Of a stretch of DNA of 8,922 nucleotides, positions 1 to 6,122 are shown one piece after another. Position 1 is the stretch's first letter. Each line of letters starts with the position of its first letter. Both the position numbers and the translations under genes were made by a program. This DNA is from DAIMZM01 sp036733985 (GTDB lineage: Bacteria; Bacillota; Dehalobacteriia; UBA4068), in assembly GCA_036733985.1 (NCBI GenBank), contig DAIMZM010000095.1, positions 1-8,922 on the forward strand, in the 5' to 3' direction. Below the pieces are notes generated by a model, which saw only the letters and a program-made list of their open reading frames with translations, was not told the origin of the DNA and did not search any database.

Positions 1-33
1 AATCAGCTGCTCTGCCAATTGAGCTACGTCGGC
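1..33 (-). tRNA. tRNA gene, 5' half only (probably tRNA-Thr(TGT)), cut by the window start
   Basis: Read on the minus strand from position 33, the sequence gives a 7-base acceptor arm GCCGACG, the TA of positions 8-9, a D arm with GCTC/GAGC closing an AATTGGCA loop, and the first strand of an anticodon stem (GCTGA) followed by TT. The window ends just before the anticodon, so the identity is not visible. The GCCGACG/GCTGATT combination resembles Firmicutes tRNA-Thr(TGT), but that is inference from remembered family sequences. Its promoter lies at 50-78. Confidence 0.85.
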
Positions 34-49
34 AAGGCTGACAAATGCT

Positions 50-78
50 ATTATACCATCAGCCATTATCCTTGTCAA
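50..78 (-). promoter_or_regulatory. Consensus sigma-70/SigA promoter of the partial tRNA gene
   Basis: On the minus strand, TTGACA (78-73) and TATAAT (55-50) are separated by exactly 17 bases, a perfect match to the housekeeping promoter consensus. The -10 box ends 16 bases before the tRNA 5' end at 33, as expected for a stable-RNA promoter with a short leader. It lies in the gap after purA, so the tRNA does not depend on readthrough from the purine operon. Confidence 0.85.
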
Positions 79-134
79 CACTGGGCAGGGCAATTTTTTG
101 GCCTTTTTTCTTGTGTAGGATTAGGAAAAAACGC

Positions 135-1406
135 TCAGCGGATGATGATGGCGTCCCGCTCCGGGCCCACCGAAACATAGCGCACCGGGCAGTTTAGCCG
201 CTCTTCGATATATTCCACATAGTTCCGGGCAGCCTGGGGCAGGGCATCCCAATCGCGGCAGGCGCTGATATCAGAGTGGAAACCGGGCAGATATTCCAGC
301 ACCGGCTTAGCCTGGCTCAGGCGCTGGCCCAAGGGGAAAGCCCGGGTGGTTTCCCCAGCCACCTCATAGGCCACGCAAACCGGGATCTGTTCCAGATAAG
401 ATAAAACATCCAGCTTGGTCAGGGCCAGGGCGTCCGCGCCCTGGGTTTGCACGCCGTAAGCGGAGGCCACCAGGTCAAAGGCGCCCACCCTTCTGGGCCG
501 GCCGGTGGCTGCGCCGTATTCGCCGCCGGCTTCCCGGAGCCGCTCTCCTTCCCGGCCGAAAAGCTCCGCGGTGAAGGGTCCCTCCCCCACGCAGGAGGAA
601 TAAGCCTTGATCACGCCCAGCACCTCATCGTATTTCATGCCCGGCGCGCCGGCGCCGATGGGGGCGTAAGCCGCCACCGTGCTGCTGCTGGTGGTATAAG
701 GGTAAATGCCGAAATCAATATCCCGCAACGCGCCTAATTGTGCCTCGAAGAGGATGCTTTTTCCCGCGGACTCCGCCTGGTAGAGGAAAGCGCCGGTATC
801 GCAGATATAGGGCTTCAGGCCCTGGCCATACTGCTTCAGCCAGGCCAGGAGCTGCTCCGCCTCGGCCTCTTCCCCCTGATAGCCCCGGAGGGTGAGATTC
901 TTCCACTGGGCAATGGCCTGCAACTTTTGCAAGAGCACGTCCTCAGCCAAAAGCAGATCCGCCATGCGCAGGGATTTCTTCATATATTTATCCGCATAGC
1001 AGGGGGCGATGCCCCGGCGGGTAGAGCCGAATTTGGCGTCGCCCAGCCGGTCTTCTTCCAGGATATCCAGCTGTTTATGATAAGGCAGGCAAATGGTGGC
1101 TTTATCGCTGATCAGCAAATGCTCCGGGCTGACCTGGATCCCCGCTGCCAGCAGCCGCCCCATTTCATGGTATAAGTGCTCGATATCCACGGCCATGCCC
1201 GGGCCCATCACATTTTTCGTCTCCTGCCGGAGGATGCCGGAAGGCAGCAGATTCAGCACAAATTGCCCGGCCGGGTTCACCACGGTATGTCCGGCATTGT
1301 TGCCCCCCTGGTAGCGCACGACGACATCATAGCCAGCCGCCAGCATATCCACCATGCGGCCTTTCCCTTCGTCGCCCCAGTTGACGCCTACGATCACGGT
1401 TTTCAT
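135..1406 (-). CDS. purA: Adenylosuccinate synthetase (PurA)
   Basis: Cytoplasmic enzyme that joins IMP and aspartate using GTP to make adenylosuccinate, the first committed step from IMP to AMP. At 423 residues it has the usual family length. Visible motifs: the P-loop WGDEGKGR (10-17) with catalytic Asp12; GGNNAGHT (34-41) with catalytic His40; the IMP-binding stretch GSTRRGIAPCYADK (127-140); VGEGPFTAEL (273-282); TGRPRRVGAFD (301-311); TKLDVL (330-335); and GPERDAII near the C terminus. The P-loop reads GVNWGDEGKGR rather than the common GxQWGDEGKGK; an Asn before the Trp is, as I recall, typical of a clostridial PurA subgroup. Start ATG at 1406 has an AAGGA site about 9 bases upstream. 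It is the second gene of the operon, 43 bp after purB. I see no convincing hairpin terminator after the stop, only a weak A/T inverted repeat. Confidence 0.97.
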   Translation of the reverse strand: MKTVIVGVNWGDEGKGRMVDMLAAGYDVVVRYQGGNNAGHTVVNPAGQFVLNLLPSGILRQETKNVMGPGMAVDIEHLYHEMGRLLAAGIQVSPEHLLISDKATICLPYHKQLDILEEDRLGDAKFGSTRRGIAPCYADKYMKKSLRMADLLLAEDVLLQKLQAIAQWKNLTLRGYQGEEAEAEQLLAWLKQYGQGLKPYICDTGAFLYQAESAGKSILFEAQLGALRDIDFGIYPYTTSSSTVAAYAPIGAGAPGMKYDEVLGVIKAYSSCVGEGPFTAELFGREGERLREAGGEYGAATGRPRRVGAFDLVASAYGVQTQGADALALTKLDVLSYLEQIPVCVAYEVAGETTRAFPLGQRLSQAKPVLEYLPGFHSDISACRDWDALPQAARNYVEYIEERLNCPVRYVSVGPERDAIIIR

Positions 1407-1449
1407 GTTTTACCATCCTTCTTGTTTACGGCGGGTTCAAAGCCCCGGC

Positions 1450-2880
1450 CTATACTTCCACCTTAATCTCCAGGCCCAGCAGCGCCTTGTTTTTCTCCAA
1501 CAGCGGATCCACCACCTCTTCCAGGAATTCCTGGGTCTGGGCCGCGGCCCGGCCGCTGAAATTAGCAGAGGCCAGCAGCCGGTTCAATTCTTTCTCCGTG
1601 GTCTGGAACAGGGGATCCCTGGCAATGCGGGCCAACAGATCATTGGCTTTGCCATAGATTTTCATGTCCTCAGCCGCGGCCAGGGCATGCTGGCGGATCC
1701 CCTCGTGCAGGGTCTGCCTGTCCCCGCCCTTGGCCACGCAATGCATGAGGATATGCTCTGTGGCCATGAAGGGCAGCTCTTCCGCCAGGTGCCCGGCAAT
1801 AATATGGGGATAGACGGCGCAGCCCTCAATAATATTAATGTACAGGGACAGGATGCCGTCCACAGCCAAAAAGGCCTCGGGTATGGTGATGCGCTTATTG
1901 GCGCTGTCGTCCAGGGTGCGCTCAAACCATTGGGTGGCCGCGGTAAAGGCCGGGTTCTGAGCGTCGCAGATGACAAAACGGGCCAGGGAGCCGATGCGCT
2001 CGCTGCGCATGGGATTGCGCTTATAGGCCATGGCGCTGCTGCCCACCTGCTGGTTTTCAAAAGGCTCGGCGATTTCCCGCAAATGGCTGAGCAGGCGCAG
2101 ATCATTGGAGAACTTAGACGCGCTCTGGGCAATGCCGGAAAGGCAGGAGAGGATATTATAATCCACCTTGCGGCTATAGGTCTGGCCGGAAACCGGATAG
2201 CAGCCGGAAAAGCCCATTTTAGCCGCGATCTTCTCCTCCATCCGCTTGACCTTGTCGTGGTCGTCGTTGAACAGGGCCAGGAAGCTGGCCTGGGTGCCGG
2301 TGGTGCCCTTGCAGCCCAGCAGCTTCAAATTAGCCAGCTGGAAATCCAGCTGCTCCACATCCAGCAGCAAATCCTCGATCCAGAGGGTGGCCCGCTTCCC
2401 CACGGTGGTGGGCTGGGCTGGCTGGAAATGGGTATAAGCCAGGCAGGGCAGCTGCTTATACTGCTCGGCAAAATCAGCCAGGGCGGCGATGGCGTTGAAC
2501 AACAGGCGCTTAATGCGGATCAGCGCCGCCCGCATGCGGATGATTTCCGCGTTATCCCCCACATAAGCGCTGGTAGCGCCCAGGTGGATGATAGGCCGGG
2601 CCTTGGGGCATTGGGAGCCAAAGGCGTGGATATGGGCCATCACATCATGGCGCAGCTCTTTTTCCTTCATGGCGGCATAGCCGTAATTGATATCGTCCAG
2701 ATGGGCGCGCATCTCCGCCAATTGGGCGTCGCTGACCGGCAGGCCCAATTCCTGCTGGCTTTCGGCCAAGGCCAGCCAGAGCCGCCGCCAGGTGCGGAAT
2801 TTCATATCGTCGGAAAAGATTTCCTGCATCTCCCGGCTGGCATAGCGCTGGCAAAGGGGGTTTTGATAGACCTGATGCAT
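1450..2880 (-). CDS. purB: Adenylosuccinate lyase (PurB)
   Basis: Cytoplasmic fumarase/aspartase-superfamily lyase that removes fumarate from SAICAR and from adenylosuccinate, so it acts twice in AMP synthesis. The 476-residue product fits the longer PurB subgroup related to the human enzyme. Seen: RHDVMAH (77-83), HLGATSAYVGDN (99-110), YTHFQPAQ (149-156) with the presumed general-acid His151, and the superfamily signature GSSAMAYKRNP (280-290) carrying the mobile-loop serine that acts as base. I chose ATG at 2880 because a GAGGG site lies 8 bases upstream and the protein begins like the family. The same frame stays open to 3171, but that would run antisense through a tRNA gene and past the promoter. 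It is the first gene of the purB-purA operon; the purA product makes one of its substrates. Confidence 0.97.
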   Translation of the reverse strand: MHQVYQNPLCQRYASREMQEIFSDDMKFRTWRRLWLALAESQQELGLPVSDAQLAEMRAHLDDINYGYAAMKEKELRHDVMAHIHAFGSQCPKARPIIHLGATSAYVGDNAEIIRMRAALIRIKRLLFNAIAALADFAEQYKQLPCLAYTHFQPAQPTTVGKRATLWIEDLLLDVEQLDFQLANLKLLGCKGTTGTQASFLALFNDDHDKVKRMEEKIAAKMGFSGCYPVSGQTYSRKVDYNILSCLSGIAQSASKFSNDLRLLSHLREIAEPFENQQVGSSAMAYKRNPMRSERIGSLARFVICDAQNPAFTAATQWFERTLDDSANKRITIPEAFLAVDGILSLYINIIEGCAVYPHIIAGHLAEELPFMATEHILMHCVAKGGDRQTLHEGIRQHALAAAEDMKIYGKANDLLARIARDPLFQTTEKELNRLLASANFSGRAAAQTQEFLEEVVDPLLEKNKALLGLEIKVEV

Positions 2881-2926
2881 GGCAAAATCCCTCACAGTCG
2901 ATTTTTCTTTAAAATAACGACAACGT

Positions 2927-2955
2927 ATTATAGCATATAAGCTTATCCTTATCAA
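2927..2955 (-). promoter_or_regulatory. Promoter of the purB-purA operon
   Basis: Minus-strand TTGATA (2955-2950) and TATAAT (2932-2927) lie 17 bases apart, giving a leader of about 40 bases before the purB ATG at 2880. I found no riboswitch-like structure in this short leader and no clear PurR-box-like repeat, so regulation of the operon cannot be read from the sequence. Confidence 0.8.
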
Positions 2956-3019
2956 GGGAAAGGTGTCGGAAGCCGCCGCGGAGCCTGGGAAAAAAGAATA
3001 GGAAAATAGCAAAAAGGGC

Positions 3020-3048
3020 TTGCCAAAACAGAACATATCATGTATAAT
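3020..3048 (+). promoter_or_regulatory. Promoter of tRNA-Thr(GGT)
   Basis: TTGCCA (3020-3025) and TATAAT (3043-3048) are 17 bases apart, and the -10 box ends 20 bases before the tRNA 5' end. It fires away from the purB promoter, whose -35 box is about 65 bp to the left. Confidence 0.8.
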
Positions 3049-3068
3049 GATCTTCGCTGCGAGCATTT

Positions 3069-3144
<76 letters not shown>

Positions 3145-3150
3145 AAAGAA

Positions 3151-3202
3151 AAGCCTGCTAGGCGGCTGCAATTATCGGCCAGGTAGCGGGCTTTTTCTTT
3201 TT
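3151..3202 (+). terminator. Rho-independent terminator after tRNA-Thr
   Basis: AAGCCTGCTA (3151-3160) pairs with TAGCGGGCTT (3184-3193) in a 10-bp stem with one G-T pair. It closes a loop containing a short GGC/GCC inner pairing and is followed by a T-rich tract to 3202. It begins 6 bases after the tRNA CCA end. Confidence 0.85.
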
Positions 3203-3260
3203 GAGCCCAGAATTTGTTTTCGCTGATAAGAGAAGCGGGCCATAATATTTCTCTAATCGC

Positions 3261-3288
3261 TGTACTTTTACCGTAAATATGTTAGAAT
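3261..3288 (+). promoter_or_regulatory. Possible promoter of the merR-family gene (weak)
   Basis: TAGAAT (3283-3288) is a fair -10 box, but only a poor -35 (TGTACT, 3261-3266) lies 16 bases upstream. The resulting leader of about 120 bases contains a small hairpin, AATCAG (3310-3315) with CTGATT (3324-3329) followed by TTT, which could be a weak attenuator. Offered because the gene follows a terminator and needs a promoter in this gap. Confidence 0.35.
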
Positions 3289-3414
3289 AACTACAATCAA
3301 GCCAACTGCAATCAGATCAACCACTGATTTTTAAGCTATCCCGGTTTTCTCTTGATCATTTTGCTCTGTCCAGTTGCCCGGCAGCGGGGCCGCCGGCGGA
3401 AAGGAAACACCGCT

Positions 3415-4296
3415 ATGCCCAAGAAAAACCATGACCGGCTCTATACCATTGGCGAAATGGCCAAATTATGCGACGTCAGCGCCAAACAACTGCGCTATTA
3501 TGATGAAAGCAATATCCTCTCCCCGGCTTACCGGGATTTGCATACCGCTTACCGCTACTATACCCAAAAGCAAGTAGAGGAAGTCCTGCTGATCAAAGAG
3601 CTGCGTATGCTGGGCTTTCCTCTGGACAATATTTCGGAACTGCTGCATAACCGGGATCTGGCCAATCTGAAAGGCGAATTGGAAAAAAGCGTCCATAACG
3701 CCAGGACCGCCCTAAGCGACGCCCAGCATAAATATGATCAGATCGTCGATACCCTGCTCCGGGTAACACAGGCCATTTCCTTCATGCATAACCCGCCGGT
3801 GGCCTCTTTTGACGATAATATCCAATTGGCCGCCTTTAAATCCCGGGAAGTGGTTTTTACCCGCTATATCAGTTATTGGAACGCCAAATCCCTGTTTATT
3901 AACCGCCGGGCCGAATTGTATGCCATTGCCGACCAGTACGGCCTGACCATCACCGGCCCGAATATGGCTATTTTCCATGGCGGCTATATGGATCAATTCG
4001 ACGATAGCGAGTCGAAAAGCGAGGGGGATCTGGAAACCTGCGTCGCCGTCAGCCAGGGGGGCCGCTGCCAGCATATCCGCACGCTGAACAGTTTTACCGC
4101 TGTTTCCTCCGTGTTTATCGGCCATTACCGGAATATGCAGCCCCATTATCTGGCCATGGAGCAGTGGGCTGAGGAACACGGCTATCAGCTTTCCGGCGCT
4201 TCCCTGGAAGAGTACCTGGTGGGCGCCACCATGACCAACCGGGAGGAAGACTATGTGACCAGGCTCTATTTGCCGCTGCAGGGCTATGAGCCCTGA
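3415..4296 (+). CDS. MerR-family transcriptional regulator with BmrR/GyrI-like effector-binding domain
   Basis: A 293-residue regulator. The N-terminal winged helix-turn-helix (about 9-75) has the family marks YTIGEMAKLCDVSAKQLRYYD (split around residues 10-30) and TAYRYYT (44-50). A long helix (about 80-120) should form the dimer coiled coil. The C-terminal part (about 138-289) looks like the GyrI-like/BmrR drug-binding fold, ending EEYLVGATMTNREEDYVTRL (265-284), which matches the end of BmrR-type proteins and includes an acidic residue often used to bind cationic ligands. Start ATG 3415 is chosen over an upstream in-frame TTG at 3352 because AAAGGA lies 9 bases before it and the extension is unlike the family. 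Such proteins twist promoters with 19-bp spacers to activate them; exactly such a promoter lies 290 bp downstream, before the GcvPA-like gene. The ligand is unknown. Confidence 0.9.
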   Translation: MPKKNHDRLYTIGEMAKLCDVSAKQLRYYDESNILSPAYRDLHTAYRYYTQKQVEEVLLIKELRMLGFPLDNISELLHNRDLANLKGELEKSVHNARTALSDAQHKYDQIVDTLLRVTQAISFMHNPPVASFDDNIQLAAFKSREVVFTRYISYWNAKSLFINRRAELYAIADQYGLTITGPNMAIFHGGYMDQFDDSESKSEGDLETCVAVSQGGRCQHIRTLNSFTAVSSVFIGHYRNMQPHYLAMEQWAEEHGYQLSGASLEEYLVGATMTNREEDYVTRLYLPLQGYEP

Positions 4297-4346
4297 CAAG
4301 CAGCGGCTTCGGCCGCCAAAGACCATGATCATCAATCAACAGCTAT

Positions 4347-4384
4347 GGTTCAGGCCCTGTTTCAGCAGGGGCCTGAACCTTTTA
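4347..4384 (+). terminator. Rho-independent terminator after the MerR-family gene
   Basis: GGTTCAGGCCC (4347-4357) pairs perfectly with GGGCCTGAACC (4369-4379), and CTG/CAG can extend the stem after one bulged base. A short T-rich run follows (4380-4384). It starts 50 bases after the regulator's stop and separates it from the next transcription unit. Confidence 0.85.
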
Positions 4385-4585
4385 TTATCCTGGGCCTTTT
4401 CCGTCCGGGACGCAGCGGCTGCTAAGGCTGTAAACCTTCCTGCAGGGGAATGTTTTTACCAGGGGCAAAGGGGCAGATTTTTCTAGTAAAGTAACGGAAT
4501 GATCTGAATACTGCTAAAACTACTTATAATATACCATTTCATGATTTCCCCTGACAAGCTTAAACTGATCTTCAAAAAAACCGCC

Positions 4586-4616
4586 TTGACATTCCCCCGA
4601 TAGGATACTCTATCAT
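4586..4616 (+). promoter_or_regulatory. MerR-type promoter (19-bp spacer) for the GcvPA-like operon
   Basis: A perfect -35 TTGACA (4586-4591) and a -10 TATCAT (4611-4616) are separated by 19 bases instead of 17. An imperfect dyad, GATAG (4599-4603) and CTATC (4610-4614), sits in the spacer and touches the -10 box. Over-long spacers with a dyad between the boxes are the known signature of promoters activated by MerR-family proteins, and the nearest such regulator is encoded immediately upstream. Transcription should begin near 4623, leaving a leader of about 70 bases. That this regulator binds here is inference. Confidence 0.65.
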
Positions 4617-4632
4617 AAATTTAAGTTAAAGC

Positions 4633-4665
4633 GGCAAAAATTTTCAGAGCATGGCAAAATTTTCA
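4633..4665 (+). repeat. Two copies of GGCAAAA(A)TTTTCA in the leader
   Basis: GGCAAAAATTTTCA (4633-4646) and GGCAAAATTTTCA (4653-4665) are direct repeats starting 20 bases apart, close to two helical turns. They lie just downstream of the predicted transcription start and upstream of the GcvPA-like gene. The AAAATTTT cores are self-complementary, so the pair can also fold as an 8-bp A/T hairpin with an 11-base loop. They could be a second operator or an mRNA leader element. Confidence 0.5.
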
Positions 4666-4693
4666 TAAATTAAATCAAATCAGGAAAGGGCGT

Positions 4694-6121
4694 ATGATGA
4701 TGAGCAAAGCGTTTATCCACCCCTATATGCCGAACAGCGTGCCGGAGATCAAGCAGAGCATGCTGGACGCTTTAGGGAAAAAATCGGTGGAGGAGCTATA
4801 TGGGGAACGCATCAGCGGCGAACTCCGTTATACCGGCGTCATGAACCTGCCGGAGCCGATCATTGACGAATACCGGCTGAAAAAGCATGTGACAACGATT
4901 CTGGATCAGAACCTCACCTGCGACGAGTATGCCTCGTTTCTGGGCGCCGGCTGCTACAATCACTATGTTCCCGCTGTCTGCGACGAGATCAACAGCCGGG
5001 GCGAGTTTTTAACCGGTTATTGCGGCGACACGTATTCCGACCATGGCAAAATGCAGGCCATCTTCGAATACACCTCCATGATGGGGGAACTGCTGGATCT
5101 GGACGTGGTCACCTATACCAACTATGACGGCGGCCAGGCGGTGAATTCCGCCATCCGCACCGCTCTCAGGGTTCATGAAGCCCAGGGCCAGACCGAGCGC
5201 TGCCAGGTGCTTTATCCCAGCACCATGAACCCGGAAATCGTTTCCCAGATGAAAGAATACTGCCGGCTGGTGGCGGAGCTGATCCCCGTGGCCAGCCATG
5301 CCGCTACCGGCCTGATGGACCTGGCGGATCTGAAAGCCAAGCTGGCCTCGGGAAAAGTCTCCGCGGTCTTTTACGAGAACCCTTCCTACCTGGGCTTTTT
5401 TGAAACTCAGGGCCAGGAAATTGCCGATGCCGCCCATAGCGCCGGCGCATTGGTGGTGGCCCAGCCGGAACTGGCCTCCCTGGGCGTGATTGAAAGCCCG
5501 GCCAATTACGGGGCTGATCTGGTTTGCGGCGAGATCCAGCCTTTAGGCATGCATATTCAGTATGGCGGCGGCTGCGCCGGCTTTATCGCCTGCCGGAACG
5601 AAGCGGAAATCATTGAACAGCTGCCCACCTATCTCTACGGCATCTGCAAAACCAACGCAGCGGACAAGTACGGCTGGGGCCGGGCGCTGAATTACCGCTG
5701 CTCTCATGGGAGCCGGGAAAAGGCCCGGGAATATTTCGGTACCGAAACCGGCTTATGGGGCATCACCGCCGGCGTTTACCTGGCGCTGATGGGCCCGGAA
5801 GGCATGCGGGAGCTGGGCGAACATATTTTACAAAAATGCGCCTACCTGGCCAAGGCTTTGTCCGGCATTCCCGGGGTCAAGGCCAATCTGTTTGGCGGCG
5901 CCAATTTCCAGGAAATCGTGGTCAACTTTGACAGCTCCGGCAAAACCGTGGCTGAGATCAATAAAGCCCTGCTGGCGGAAGGCATTTTCGGCGGGAAGGA
6001 CTTAAGCGCCGACTTCCCGGCCCTGGGACAAAGCGCCCTCTACGCGGTGACGGAAAAGACCAGCCAGGCGCAGATCGACGCCTTGGCCGCCAGTCTGAAG
6101 AAAATCATGGGGGTGTGCTAA
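4694..6121 (+). CDS. GcvPA-like protein: divergent homologue of glycine dehydrogenase (decarboxylating) subunit 1
   Basis: A 475-residue fold-type I PLP-family protein resembling GcvPA, the non-PLP-lysine subunit of the two-part glycine cleavage P-protein (usually about 450 residues). Shared features: N-terminal HPYMPNS (9-15), the block YASFLGAGCYNHYVPAV (79-95), MQAIFEYTSMMGEL (120-133), YDGG (144-147), the GADLVCGE block (273-280) and C-terminal VTEK (452-455). It differs where canonical GcvPA has TPYQPE-SQG: here GDTYSDHGK (111-119). It also differs at the usual REQHIRREKATSNICT region: here SHGSREKAREYFGTETG (337-353). It probably pairs with the next gene product, whose start lies 1 nt after this stop. 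Three ATG codons in a row (4694, 4697, 4700) follow AGGAAAGGG, so the exact start is uncertain. No gcvH, gcvT or lpd is nearby, so glycine cleavage is not assured. Confidence 0.85.
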   Translation: MMMSKAFIHPYMPNSVPEIKQSMLDALGKKSVEELYGERISGELRYTGVMNLPEPIIDEYRLKKHVTTILDQNLTCDEYASFLGAGCYNHYVPAVCDEINSRGEFLTGYCGDTYSDHGKMQAIFEYTSMMGELLDLDVVTYTNYDGGQAVNSAIRTALRVHEAQGQTERCQVLYPSTMNPEIVSQMKEYCRLVAELIPVASHAATGLMDLADLKAKLASGKVSAVFYENPSYLGFFETQGQEIADAAHSAGALVVAQPELASLGVIESPANYGADLVCGEIQPLGMHIQYGGGCAGFIACRNEAEIIEQLPTYLYGICKTNAADKYGWGRALNYRCSHGSREKAREYFGTETGLWGITAGVYLALMGPEGMRELGEHILQKCAYLAKALSGIPGVKANLFGGANFQEIVVNFDSSGKTVAEINKALLAEGIFGGKDLSADFPALGQSALYAVTEKTSQAQIDALAASLKKIMGVC

Positions 6122-6122
6122 T

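Larger units (their letters stand above)
4297..4693. other. Gene-free gap between the regulator and the GcvPA-like gene
   Basis: This 397-bp stretch holds the regulator's terminator (4347-4384), a MerR-type promoter (4586-4616) and an AT-rich leader with a repeated motif (4633-4665). I see no gene in it. The part from 4385 to 4585 shows only short G-rich runs and a TATAAT at 4525-4530 without a partner -35. I looked for glycine-riboswitch core motifs because a P-protein gene follows and found none. Confidence 0.6.

Noticed and set aside
1354..2940. Long plus-strand open frame of 528 codons
   Set aside because: It lies antisense to almost all of purB and the start of purA, has no recognisable protein character, and is explained by the codon bias of GC-rich genes.
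3352..3414. TTG start giving 21 more residues on the MerR-family protein
   Set aside because: No ribosome binding site suits it, the added residues are arginine-rich and unlike the family, and ATG 3415 has AAAGGA at good spacing.
4525..4530. TATAAT as a second promoter for the GcvPA-like operon
   Set aside because: No acceptable -35 box at 16-18 bases upstream; the TTGACA/TATCAT promoter further down is better placed.
4297..4693. Glycine riboswitch upstream of a P-protein gene
   Set aside because: I looked for the conserved glycine aptamer segments and the tandem arrangement and did not find them; the short G-rich runs near 4440-4480 do not match. A covariance-model search would settle it.
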